A DNA stretch of 19,819 bases from Thermocladium sp049965935 (GCA_049965935.1 JBMFVP010000028.1:1-19819); one strand, 5' to 3'. Counted from the first letter of the stretch, positions 1-7,542 are shown. Program-made: numbers and translations. Notes: a model not told the origin generated them from the letters alone.

Positions 1-858
1 CTATTTTTAGCGCTTCCCTGTACCTTGGCTCTCCAGAACTATAGAGCTTCAGGTTCTTTTTTAACTCATCTATTGCAAGCATGGATGCTTTTTCATATAT
101 TTTTTCAACGCTTAGTCCACCTGTGACCAGGGAGTAACCAAAGTAAGTGAGCCAACCGATGACGCCATCCAGGTTTTCAATTGCATCCTCTATAATCTTC
201 TCATCTAGTACCATTTTCTCCTGTTCAAAGCCACGCGCGAGAAACTCCTTTGCCTTTTCTCTAGGCAGTGGGCTCAACTTAACTTCGCTATAAGCCCTTC
301 CATATAAGGGGGATCCAGGATCATCAAATCTCAAGAACCTCTAAAGGAGCCCTACTTCAGATCCAGATATAACCAATTTTATATCGAGGACATCAAAAAT
401 GTAAGCCAGCAATGAATCAAACCTATACGCAGACATTCTAAGCGCCTGGGCTTCATCTATAACGAGGATGCTTCCCTCAATAGCCTTTAGGGTCCGCAAT
501 AAGCTTTCTTCGCTTTTCCTATTAACTTTCAATCGGAACCCTCCAAGCTGAACCTCAGCTGATTTCAAGCTTTCCAGCACCCTGATTCCCCAGCCCTTCC
601 TCGCTAGTTCCGCCTCCAGAAGTGCTTTGAAAGAATTTAGAGAAACCGCAGGGGGAAGTAGCCTACAATCCAGGTAAACATATTTCTCCTTGCTCTCATT
701 CATATACGTCATGATGAGCGAAGTCTTTCCATACCTCCTCAGCCCCGTCACTATCACCATTTTGCCTTTTTTAACGCCCTATCAAGTGCATTCTATTCCT
801 GCTCCATATCGAAAAAATCCTCCTTACGCTTCTTTGGCTCCGGGCTGAAGTAGTTCAA
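1..858 (-). pseudogene. Decayed archaeal ATPase (AAA/STAND-like P-loop), cut by window edge
   Basis: Remnant of an archaeal ATPase (Pfam Archaeal ATPase, PF01637 type), a P-loop NTPase family of mostly unknown cellular role. Reading from a TTG at 856-858, the amino end reads like the family (NYFSPEP..., then DFFDMEQE), then meets a TAG at 793-795. It resumes as NALDRALKK and changes frame near the A6 run (T6 at 767-772 on the plus strand) into GKMVIVTGLRRYGKTS, the Walker A motif. A Walker B-like ILVIDEAQ follows, then ISGSEVGLL and a second TAG at 341-343. The same frame continues past that stop with RFLRFDDPGSPLYGRAY, the conserved family continuation where homologues carry an aromatic residue or similar at the stop position, and stays open to the window edge. 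Three lesions in otherwise recognisable sequence point to recent inactivation. Sequencing error could explain one of them but hardly all three. Confidence 0.8.
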
Positions 859-891
859 ACTATCCCCCCGTAGTTACTATCCCCCGGTAGT
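859..891. repeat. Two tandem ACTATCCCCC-TAGT motifs ahead of the ATPase remnant
   Basis: Two 16-base units, 859-874 (ACTATCCCCCCGTAGT) and 876-891 (ACTATCCCCCGGTAGT), lie 17 bases apart start to start and differ at one base. Each has ACTA/TAGT ends in inverted orientation round a C-rich core. They abut the presumed TTG start of the ATPase remnant, in the 58-base gap after the transporter gene. An operator for an autoregulated ATPase or a recombination remnant would both fit; the sequence does not decide. Confidence 0.6.
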
Positions 892-916
892 TAATAACCT
901 TATCCTCCTTTAATTA

Positions 917-1549
917 TTAATTCTGTTTCTTTTTCACGAGGGGAAACACCGGTATCGGGGGTTTTAGACCCGCCGCTTCCCATCTATCATTTATTATGAC
1001 GGCGGCGCCAACCCACATGGTTAGTATTGAGTCCAGTAAACCAATAAAGCCAGCCGGCCTTAACGCACTTGGGAAACCGCCCATTGCAGTCATCATAGAT
1101 GAATTCAATGTAGTCAGCGGCACAGCATATAGAATGAACGTTAACAGTAGGAATAACAGCGTCAAGTTGAGGGCTAGATTCATCTTGAAACTGCCCACCC
1201 AATATATAAGCGTCATTATTGTGAAGGCAATTGCCATTAAGCCGACGAAGTGAGCCACCATCACGGGCGAGAACTTCCAGGCGAATATGCCTATATGAGC
1301 CACTGCAAATGATAAGAAAAAGGCCGAATACGTTCCAAACGCCGTTGCACCGAATGTATTTCCATTATTATACTCCCAATTAGCTGCAACTAAAAGGAAT
1401 AATCCGCCAAACGCAAGGGCGGGGGCTATCATTACTATGCTCTCGGACCAAGAATAAAGGCCTATTGCGTATATTGATAAGAAGAATAACGTGAAGCCGT
1501 AAGTGAATATTCCCAACGCGGTTGGATCACCTTTTCTTCCAGTACTCAT
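917..1549 (-). CDS. Acetate/succinate transporter family membrane protein (GPR1/FUN34/YaaH)
   Basis: A 210-residue membrane protein with six hydrophobic segments, the size and topology of the AceTr (GPR1/FUN34/YaaH, SatP) family that moves acetate and sometimes succinate across the cytoplasmic membrane. Family marks: an N-terminal GDPTALGIFTYGFT segment in place of the usual NPAPLGL-type motif, and GNTFGATAFGTYSAFFLS after the second helix, a near-textbook match to the family's GNTFGATAF-S-G pattern. The carboxyl end is short and lysine-rich (VKKKQN), consistent with a cytoplasmic tail. The ATG at 1549 is the natural start; no strong ribosome-binding site is visible. It is transcribed alone, from a possible TATA about 80 bases upstream. 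Acetate import would suit the acetyl-CoA-linked genes elsewhere in the window, but substrate is inferred from family only. Confidence 0.85.
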   Translation of the reverse strand: MSTGRKGDPTALGIFTYGFTLFFLSIYAIGLYSWSESIVMIAPALAFGGLFLLVAANWEYNNGNTFGATAFGTYSAFFLSFAVAHIGIFAWKFSPVMVAHFVGLMAIAFTIMTLIYWVGSFKMNLALNLTLLFLLLTFILYAVPLTTLNSSMMTAMGGFPSALRPAGFIGLLDSILTMWVGAAVIINDRWEAAGLKPPIPVFPLVKKKQN

Positions 1550-1623
1550 GTTTCATCTAATAAAGAAACTGGGTCAATAATGTTTTCCAGGTGATTATTG
1601 ATGGCTAAAAGCATTAACTAATA

Positions 1624-1633
1624 CTATATAAAA
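1624..1633 (-). promoter_or_regulatory. Possible TATA box for the acetate-transporter-family gene
   Basis: Minus-strand TTTTATATAG centred about 80 bases before the start codon. It would leave a leader of about 55 bases, unlike the leaderless genes around it, so this assignment is weak. Confidence 0.3.
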
Positions 1634-1726
1634 TTCAATGTAAGAATCATACCTAAATGCCAGAAGGAGCTGCATCATTCATCTCTCTCACCAGAGACCC
1701 CGCTTGTAAGGATGGGTAGTTTAACC

Positions 1727-3370
1727 CTAGGCGGTCTTAAACCACTTATCTAGTAGGCGAACTGTCTCAATCGCATTTTTGGCGTACCCATCCGCATTTA
1801 TCTTCTTCGCATACTCCTCGGTGACGGCGGCGCCCCCTATAACTACGCGTATTTTTCCTCGCAGCCCCCTCTTATCGAGGAGCTCAAGAACTTTCCTCAT
1901 ATTTATGGCTGAGGTGCTGAGGAGGGAGCTTAGGCCGATTACTTGAGCTCCATTTCTCTCCGCCTCCTCCACGAATTTCTCGGCGGGCACGTCAACGCCC
2001 AAGTCTATTACGTCGTAACCATTAGCCATCAACATCATCTTCACGATGTTCTTGCCGATGCTATGTATATCGCCCTCCACGGTTCCTATAATTACCTTAA
2101 CTCTATCGGTGGACTTGTTCTCCTTGAAGAACGGTTCTATCAATTTCACGACGCCTTCACCGATTTCCCCAGCCATCACTAATTCGCTCACGAAGTACTC
2201 GCCCTTCTCATACCTATCTCCAACGACATCCATGCCCTTCTTCATTAATTCTATTAATTCCAGGGGAGAAACGCCCATATCCAATAATTGCTTTGCCAAA
2301 TCCACGGCTCCATCCTCTAAATCCCCCACGGCAATCGTGAAGCGAGTCTTGAGCTCATCAAGGCCAGGGGCCTCCCTCTTATTGATCTTGGCCTCATCTA
2401 TTCTTGCCTCAGCCTCATCTAGCGCAGCCTTAAGGTCAGTAATCATGCCGGAAAACGGGCGAGGCGACTTGGAACTGGGCATGGGCTTAACCGGTTCCTC
2501 CACAGCTTCATCCCTCCACTCAATTATCCTGAAATCGCCGGAAAGAATGGAGGCAACGACCGTGGTATCCAACACGGCTTCTCTAAGTGGACCGAATAGA
2601 ATGAAATCTATATACGGAAACATCGCGGCAGTGACGGCCATGGATGCCCTCATGGTTGGCTTAACGAGCTGCATATATTCATCGTTGATGCCCTTCTCCC
2701 TCAACGCCTTCAAAACTGCATCAACCTTCTTCCAGGTGGGGACAACATTAGCTGGAGCGAAGCCCACCAGGAAATTACTCGGTATCCTAGCCTTGAAGCC
2801 GGGAATAAGGGCGGCTGTGGCGGCCATGTCTGGAACATCGAGCACCGAGAGATCAATCAGTATGGATGCAGTGGATAACCCGGCCTCCCTAAGTCTCTCC
2901 ATAATTGACTCGGCAACCTTTATTTTATTGCCTGGATTAACATCGAAAGCGGCCGCAACTAGCCCCGCCACGCTGAAGTCCCTGTAATGAACCAATTCAT
3001 CGACGGGGGACTTATAATCAATTGAATTAATGATCAAGCGATTGCTGAGCCCAACTTGCCATGCCCAATAAGCAACGCCGAGCCTTAGGTCCTTAGCAGT
3101 GGCATCAGCCATTATCACCCAATCCCTCGGTACAACGCCGGCCACGAAATCCAAGAACTTCTGAAACGCCTCAACAGTCTCTCCCTCCACGTCAATGGTG
3201 CATTTAATGCCGTAATTAGTGCATAACTCAACGTATTCCCCAATAACCGCCTCGGCCTCAGCTCGCTTGAACTCCCCGGTTTCCCTATTTAATACTAACT
3301 TATCCCTAGGATAGAAAATGGATCCAACCAATAGCGGCGAATCCCGAAAACCTCTCCGCCTACCAAGCAC
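1727..3370 (-). CDS. MtrH-like methyltransferase fused to a corrinoid (B12-binding) protein
   Basis: A 547-residue two-part protein. Residues about 10-285 resemble MtrH (PF02007, tetrahydromethanopterin S-methyltransferase subunit H): GSIFYPRDKLV near the start, AEAE..IGEY, IMADAT and LIINSIDYKSP at the expected spacing, a TIM-barrel methyltransferase. A Pro/Ser-rich linker (about 290-307) and a charged helix lead to a helical cap (about 338-415) and a B12-binding Rossmann domain (about 423-545) with the axial-ligand motif D434-I-H436-S-I-G439 plus IGGAAVT and DGYAKNA. The corrinoid half matches the MtaC/MtbC/MetH modular family. It probably transfers a methyl group between a methylated donor, Co(I) corrinoid and a pterin; donor and acceptor cannot be read. 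No Mtr complex subunits or methanogenesis genes are nearby. The GTG at 3370 sits 25 bases after a TATA box, so the mRNA is probably leaderless. Confidence 0.85.
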   Translation of the reverse strand: MLGRRRGFRDSPLLVGSIFYPRDKLVLNRETGEFKRAEAEAVIGEYVELCTNYGIKCTIDVEGETVEAFQKFLDFVAGVVPRDWVIMADATAKDLRLGVAYWAWQVGLSNRLIINSIDYKSPVDELVHYRDFSVAGLVAAAFDVNPGNKIKVAESIMERLREAGLSTASILIDLSVLDVPDMAATAALIPGFKARIPSNFLVGFAPANVVPTWKKVDAVLKALREKGINDEYMQLVKPTMRASMAVTAAMFPYIDFILFGPLREAVLDTTVVASILSGDFRIIEWRDEAVEEPVKPMPSSKSPRPFSGMITDLKAALDEAEARIDEAKINKREAPGLDELKTRFTIAVGDLEDGAVDLAKQLLDMGVSPLELIELMKKGMDVVGDRYEKGEYFVSELVMAGEIGEGVVKLIEPFFKENKSTDRVKVIIGTVEGDIHSIGKNIVKMMLMANGYDVIDLGVDVPAEKFVEEAERNGAQVIGLSSLLSTSAINMRKVLELLDKRGLRGKIRVVIGGAAVTEEYAKKINADGYAKNAIETVRLLDKWFKTA

Positions 3371-3390
3371 GAGCCACCTATTATTTGCAT

Positions 3391-3399
3391 TATATAAAT
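3391..3399 (-). promoter_or_regulatory. TATA box of the methyltransferase-corrinoid gene
   Basis: Minus-strand ATTTATATA centred about 25 bases before the GTG start, the spacing expected for a leaderless archaeal transcript. It supports GTG 3370 as the start. Confidence 0.65.
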
Positions 3400-3503
3400 C
3401 TTAATCCAAGAAACCAGTAAAGTGCTCTGCCCTTACGGATGTGGTCTCCGGTAAGTAAGATGGGGACCCCCAACTCCCCACTACATCTTGAGCTGGAACC
3501 CAT

Positions 3504-4427
3504 TCATGGAGCCCCCATAAATTCGGAGGGGCACTTTACCTCGATTGCTCCAACATTGCTGGGCCTCGTCAGCATCACCGATGCACCCCCTAATTCCCTC
3601 CTTATGCACTCAATGCATGGCTCCTCCCGAAACACGCCGAAAACCGAGGGCCCGGAACCGCTGAGGGCTACCCCGAGGGCGCCGTGCCTATGTAGAGTCT
3701 CCTTAACATGCCGTAGGTGATCATATGCCTTAGCCCTATACGGCGTGACCAATTCATCCATTTCAATGCTCATTCCAAGCAAATCCAAGTCTCTATTGAT
3801 GACGGCGTGAATTAATGATGCCAACCCAGCTAAGTTATGTATGCTGGCCCGCAACTCAACGGTTCTCGGCAATAGGCTTCTCATGTATTGAGTGCTGGGC
3901 TTGCTTCCCATAGTGACGAGGATTATTGGGAAATCCCAAGTATCCAGTTTAATTATGCGCCTTAGCTCTTGATTGATTATGACGAGACCACCAAATAGGG
4001 AGGCGGATGCGTTATCCATGTGCGGCGAGCCGGCGGCTCTTGCTTCACCCATGGCTGCCAACCAAGATAATTCCCAATTGCTCAGTTTTAATCCAAGTAA
4101 TCTAGTTACTCCATAGGCGGCCGCTGCTGCATCGGCTCCACTGCTTCCAAGACCGCTGGCCGGCCTTATGCCCTTCCATATCTTCACCCTGAATCCACCC
4201 TCGTACCCGGCAATCTTGGCTGCACCCACTAGAACAGGCTCAACCACGTTCATTGCTGCATCCAGGGGAACCTCGGAGCCATGGGGCCCCATTGCCTCTA
4301 TTATTATGCCGGGTTCCTCTATGGTTTCCAGGCCAAGGACATCAAATGGATCTTGAATGGCCATGGCCACTACGTCGAATCCCGGACCCAAGTTTGCCAT
4401 TGATGCGGGAGCCTTTATGCAGATCAT
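3504..4427 (-). CDS. thrB: Homoserine kinase
   Basis: A 307-residue GHMP-family kinase that phosphorylates homoserine with ATP on the way to threonine; a cytosolic enzyme. The N-terminus (ICIKAPASMANLGPGFDVVA) is the typical homoserine kinase opening. The ATP-binding loop RPASGLGSSGADAAAAAYG is at about residues 88-106 and the third GHMP motif ALSGSGPSVFGVF near residues 254-266. Length is usual for ThrB. It is the second gene of an operon: its ATG begins one base after the TAA of the thioredoxin-fold gene. A related GHMP kinase of another substrate is possible but the N-terminal motif favours homoserine. No threonine synthase or other threonine genes lie in the window. Confidence 0.9.
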   Translation of the reverse strand: MICIKAPASMANLGPGFDVVAMAIQDPFDVLGLETIEEPGIIIEAMGPHGSEVPLDAAMNVVEPVLVGAAKIAGYEGGFRVKIWKGIRPASGLGSSGADAAAAAYGVTRLLGLKLSNWELSWLAAMGEARAAGSPHMDNASASLFGGLVIINQELRRIIKLDTWDFPIILVTMGSKPSTQYMRSLLPRTVELRASIHNLAGLASLIHAVINRDLDLLGMSIEMDELVTPYRAKAYDHLRHVKETLHRHGALGVALSGSGPSVFGVFREEPCIECIRRELGGASVMLTRPSNVGAIEVKCPSEFMGAP

Positions 4428-4428
4428 T

Positions 4429-5190
4429 TTACACTAATTTGGGCCAATCCTTAGCTATTTCCTCCTGCTCCTTAATTACCTTGCTCATCAATTCATCGAA
4501 GTTCTCACTCAAGTAATCCAGAACCTTAGCGACCTTGCTGCCGAATTCTGGTTCACTTAATCTATGTGGCCTCAGCCCAACTCTGCCTAACGCGCTTCTG
4601 ACTATCATCCAGTGGGCCAATGATTCCCTCGTATAGAGTTTTCTCACGTTTTCCCACTTCATTGCGCCCAGGACCCAATAAATTTCCCTGGCGAAATTGG
4701 TCGCAATGTCTCTCAAGAATGATTCCTCGTTCTGGGATACCAGGGCAGAGCAATCAATATTATTAGTCGCCAACTTAATGAAGCGCCTCAACTCCTCGTC
4801 TCCTGTCCCCATCATTGCTTTGAGGGTCTTCTCATCCCTGAGAAAAGCGGAGCAGTCCTCATTAACATACAGCCAAAGAGCAGTAGCCACGGAGTCGAGT
4901 ACTCCCCTTAGAAATGCTTGGACTAATTCATCTTCGCCCATTGATTGACTCGACTTATTGGAGCCGGTTAGGATGGCGTGGAGCTCATTGAAATCAATTA
5001 CTCCGGCGAACATTAATTCACCATTTATGAATATGCTGGGGACAGATCTCACGCCCCTCTCTATTGCAGTGTATGGATCCTTCGAAGTATCTATTATGCG
5101 CACCTTATCGGTAAGGCCCCATCTATGTAACCTCTGAAGCAGTGCATGGCATGTGGAGCAAGTGGGGTGAATGAATATCTCTATATCCAC
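4429..5190 (-). CDS. Thioredoxin/glutaredoxin-fold protein with a helical C-terminal domain
   Basis: A 253-residue protein. Residues 1-75 form a thioredoxin/glutaredoxin-like domain: a beta strand (IEIFIHPT), redox pair C11-S-T-C14, and SVPSIFING with the cis-proline at 51. This half probably reduces or senses a disulfide. Residues about 85-250 are a helical region with no family I recognise; it has further cysteines at about 114, 149 and a WENVRKLYTRESLAHW stretch. The GTG start at 5190 has a TATA box 25 bases upstream, so it heads a leaderless operon with homoserine kinase one base downstream. The pairing with a threonine-pathway kinase gives no clear functional clue. Partner of the CXXC pair unknown. 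Confidence 0.75.
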   Translation of the reverse strand: MDIEIFIHPTCSTCHALLQRLHRWGLTDKVRIIDTSKDPYTAIERGVRSVPSIFINGELMFAGVIDFNELHAILTGSNKSSQSMGEDELVQAFLRGVLDSVATALWLYVNEDCSAFLRDEKTLKAMMGTGDEELRRFIKLATNNIDCSALVSQNEESFLRDIATNFAREIYWVLGAMKWENVRKLYTRESLAHWMIVRSALGRVGLRPHRLSEPEFGSKVAKVLDYLSENFDELMSKVIKEQEEIAKDWPKLV

Positions 5191-5210
5191 ATAGCCGCTT
5201 AATAGAGACT

Positions 5211-5219
5211 ATATTTAAG
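5211..5219 (-). promoter_or_regulatory. TATA box of the thioredoxin-fold/homoserine kinase operon
   Basis: Minus-strand CTTAAATAT centred about 25 bases before the GTG at 5190, a strong archaeal box A at leaderless spacing. Confidence 0.7.
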
Positions 5220-5322
5220 CGTTTATCCAGCGCTTATTCTTAATAAAGGGGCTGCATGAATTGTTGAATGAGGAGAATATCGTTAATAAAGCAAATTAAG
5301 AATTCTATTTGAATATCGAATT

Positions 5323-5775
5323 ATGGATCTCTCCCAATTATTTGATGAAGCATCACGGCTCCAGCTCGATATAGATAAGGAAGCATTGCGCGGCTTAGTG
5401 AGCGAGGCGCCGAGGCTGGCGGAGGAGGCTTGTAGGGGCGTGGGCATTGATTGCGTTAATCTAGTGACGGAGCTGCTGAGGAGGAGCGGGCGAGGGCCCA
5501 TTGACTCAAATTATTGGAAGTACGTGGCATACGTGAATTTAATGCTTGCTCCGAGACCCATCAATTCACCGGTTCTCCTAATGATCTGGAGCAGGATACT
5601 CGCGGCGGCATCTCGATTCGGATGCAGTTCAGTGAGTGAATTAGGAAAGCTCGCGGCGGCATCAATGCTTCTCACAATGAATATCTATATGATGGCTTTC
5701 TCCGAGTTAACTGGCGCCAATTGGGATCTCATGGATACAATAGTTGACTCGGCGGTAAATGAATTAATCACATAG
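5323..5775 (+). CDS. Small helical protein, apparent protoglobin relative without haem histidine
   Basis: A 150-residue, predicted all-helical soluble protein. By eye, its residues 64-95 align without gaps to residues 89-120 of the protoglobin encoded at 7756-8331: both start with a YW pair and have a Trp exactly 25 positions after the Tyr, with conservative hydrophobic matches between (YWKYVAYVNLML against YWRWQAFVGVVH). The haem-ligand histidine of the protoglobin (H100) corresponds to Leu75 here, so it should not bind haem in the usual way. It is shorter than a protoglobin (about 150 against 190), mainly at the amino end. The ATG start follows AT-rich sequence with a weak TATA-like AAATTAAG about 26 bases upstream. 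It ends in TAG. Function unknown; homology inferred by eye only. Confidence 0.7.
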   Translation: MDLSQLFDEASRLQLDIDKEALRGLVSEAPRLAEEACRGVGIDCVNLVTELLRRSGRGPIDSNYWKYVAYVNLMLAPRPINSPVLLMIWSRILAAASRFGCSSVSELGKLAAASMLLTMNIYMMAFSELTGANWDLMDTIVDSAVNELIT

Positions 5776-5826
5776 CCATGGGGAGGATAATCGCATGGTT
5801 ACTCGTTCATGTGGTTCCGAGAAAAA

Positions 5827-5836
5827 ACTTTTATTA
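5827..5836 (+). promoter_or_regulatory. TATA box of the L10 gene
   Basis: ACTTTTATTA preceded by an A-rich BRE-like GAAAAA, centred about 27 bases before ATG 5859. This fits a leaderless transcript. Confidence 0.65.
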
Positions 5837-5858
5837 GGCATACTTTATTGGTTGCTTT

Positions 5859-6905
5859 ATGGCTTCATCTATTGCCGCTGGAGAGCGTAGATACGTGAGG
5901 AGCAAGCCGTATCCGAGGAGTAAAGTGGAGACCTTGAATGAATTGATCGAGGATCTGAAGCGGTACGAGACCGTGATGCTCATCGATTTAAGGGGACTCC
6001 CCAATAGGGTTCTCAAGGAGTACAGGTATCTCTTGAGGGGTGATTCCAAGGTTAAGGTAGCTAAGGGCACGCTCATAAAGCTAGCCATGGATAAGGTGTA
6101 TGGAGGCGTCAGCGAGGATGTGGCGCAGCTCCTGAGGGGGGAGATTGGGCTGCTTTTCACTAATAGGAACCCATTCGAGCTCAATAGATTCATAGTTAGG
6201 AACGGCGTGAGGCGATTCGCTAAGGATGGCGATGTTGCACAGTTTGACTTAACCATACCGGCCGGCAACACTGGAATAAATCCAGGTCCCGTGCTTAGCA
6301 GGTTCGGCAAGTTGAAGGTGCCCACCCAAATAAAGGATGGAAAGATTTGGGTAGCCAAGGATGCCGTGGTAGCCAAAGCCGGTGATAAGATAACGGCGGA
6401 TCTGGCCGACATACTTAGGCTACTCAATATAAAGCCAGTATTCGAGTCCATACGGATCAAGGCAGCAATAGTTAGAGGCAAGTACGTGATACGCAGCGAT
6501 GAGTTAATGCCGAGCGCGGATGAATATAGGAAACTAATAGAGGCGTCCGCTGCCCAGGCCTATAACCTGGCAGTCAATGCGGTCTATCCGCTGCCTGAAT
6601 TAATGCCGATCTATATAAGGAAGGCTGCGGCGGAATCCATGAATCTAGCCATAAATGCATTGATATTCACTGAGGAAACAGCTAAACCAATACTTGCTAA
6701 GGCTGAGGCCCAAGCAAATGCATTAGCATCAGTAATAGCGGGAAAGGCGCCGGAGCTAGGCATACAGGCAATGGCCCCACCACCGCAACCCACTGCAGCC
6801 GCCACCACTGATAAGGCCGAGGAAAAGAAGGAAAACGTTGAGGAAAAGAAGGAGGAGAAAAGCGAGGAGGAGGCCCTCGGTGGCCTATCCAGCCTCTTCG
6901 GTTAA
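5859..6905 (+). CDS. rpl10: Large-subunit ribosomal protein L10 (P0, stalk base)
   Basis: A 348-residue archaeal/eukaryal-type L10 (P0), which binds 23S rRNA with L11 and carries the L12 stalk dimers. Marks: KVETLNELIEDLKRYETVML near the start, LRGLPNRVLKEYRYLLRG, then KVAKGTLIKLAM, and the archaeal insertion domain with NTGINPGPVLSRFGKL. The tail is the classic one: an Ala/Pro hinge (QAMAPPPQPTAAATT), a Lys/Glu-rich helix (EEKKENVEEKKEEKSEEE) and the terminal ALGGLSSLFG that recruits elongation factors. Length is normal. Start chosen by the TATA box 27 bases upstream. The L12 gene does not follow, unlike the common archaeal L1-L10-L12 order; the next gene overlaps the tail instead. Confidence 0.97.
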   Translation: MASSIAAGERRYVRSKPYPRSKVETLNELIEDLKRYETVMLIDLRGLPNRVLKEYRYLLRGDSKVKVAKGTLIKLAMDKVYGGVSEDVAQLLRGEIGLLFTNRNPFELNRFIVRNGVRRFAKDGDVAQFDLTIPAGNTGINPGPVLSRFGKLKVPTQIKDGKIWVAKDAVVAKAGDKITADLADILRLLNIKPVFESIRIKAAIVRGKYVIRSDELMPSADEYRKLIEASAAQAYNLAVNAVYPLPELMPIYIRKAAAESMNLAINALIFTEETAKPILAKAEAQANALASVIAGKAPELGIQAMAPPPQPTAAATTDKAEEKKENVEEKKEEKSEEEALGGLSSLFG

Positions 6906-7428
6906 ATTAATTCTTCACGGCTCAAAGGATCCACGATACTTGAAGTCAGTGAGCGACTTCGCGGCTGCCCTTAGTATTCAGTACTCATTTCAATGCCCAG
7001 GACCTGGCCATGGGATCCCGCTTTACATAGCGAGGGGAAACGATTATGAGAAGGCCGAGGCTGCGTGCATGTCTGGAGTACCCCCGCTTCTTGAGTGGCC
7101 TGGCTTCATTGATTTCATTAATGGATTGGGCGTTGACTTGATTGCCATGCATGGATCAAATAAGCCTCTCTCATTAAGCGGGTTAAGGCCTGACGTGGCA
7201 TTCATAGAAAGCGGTGAACCCCTCCTCTCCGATTACGTTAGGAAGCGATGTCCAGGGAGCGCATTGATATTGATATTGGCGCCGGGAATAATCATGGATA
7301 AGGCAATTGAGAAATTACGGCAATGCTCGCCTAAAGTAATGGGGCCCCTCATGGAGATGGAGAGCTTCAGGGAGTACTTTAGACGTGTTCTCCCAATCAT
7401 GATAATGAATAAGGCCGTGAAATCCTAG
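6880..7428 (+). CDS. Unknown protein with a CbiX-like HGS motif, overlapping the L10 tail
   Basis: A 182-residue protein starting with GTG at 6880, 26 bases inside the L10 gene in another frame. A GAGGAGGAGG run at 6864-6873, which also encodes the Glu-rich L10 tail, gives a good ribosome-binding site, so translation is probably coupled. No other in-frame start lies near the conserved-looking opening. The segment VKLILHGSKDPRYLKSV (residues 8-24) looks like the HGSRDP opening of CbiX/SirB-type chelatases, including the His (H13). The rest does not clearly match: it lacks a convincing second-half histidine motif and has FQCPGPGHGIPLYIARG and DLIAMHGSNKPLSL. Chelatase activity is thus only a possibility, though cobalt insertion would suit the corrinoid protein upstream. 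It ends in TAG just before the tRNA promoter. Confidence 0.75.
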   Translation: MAYPASSVKLILHGSKDPRYLKSVSDFAAALSIQYSFQCPGPGHGIPLYIARGNDYEKAEAACMSGVPPLLEWPGFIDFINGLGVDLIAMHGSNKPLSLSGLRPDVAFIESGEPLLSDYVRKRCPGSALILILAPGIIMDKAIEKLRQCSPKVMGPLMEMESFREYFRRVLPIMIMNKAVKS

Positions 7429-7432
7429 AAAA

Positions 7433-7441
7433 ACTTAATAC
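7433..7441 (+). promoter_or_regulatory. TATA box of the tRNA-Arg gene
   Basis: ACTTAATAC after an A-rich GAAAA stretch, centred about 26 bases before the first tRNA base. It directly follows the stop codon of the upstream gene. Confidence 0.65.
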
Positions 7442-7462
7442 GAGCCGCCTAATCGGTTTCCT

Positions 7463-7542
7463 GGACCCGTAGCTCAGTATGGAATCAGAGCGGCGGCCTT
7501 CGGAGCCGTAGGTCGTGGGTTCAAATCCCACCGGGTCCGCCA
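7463..7542 (+). tRNA. tRNA-Arg (anticodon UCG), CCA encoded
   Basis: A full cloverleaf: acceptor GGACCCG (7463-7469) pairs with CGGGTCC (7532-7538), D stem GCTC/GAGC, anticodon stem GCGGC/GCCGT with loop CTTCGGA, anticodon TCG at 7500-7502, variable loop AGGTC, T stem GTGGG/CCCAC with loop TTCAAAT, discriminator G, then a genomic CCA at 7540-7542. The anticodon reads CGN-type arginine codons. There is no intron, notable only because many Thermoproteales tRNAs have them. Confidence 0.97.

Noticed and set aside
341..343. Amber codon read as pyrrolysine, given the corrinoid methyltransferase nearby
   Set aside because: TAG ends several normal genes here (for example at 5773-5775, 7426-7428 and 16328-16330), the ATPase also has a frameshift, and no pyrrolysine genes or MttB-type methyltransferase are visible.
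5598..5663. Repeated CTCGCGGCGGCATC in the small helical protein gene
   Set aside because: Both copies encode Leu-Ala-Ala-Ala type helical residues; chance codon reuse within a gene is enough.
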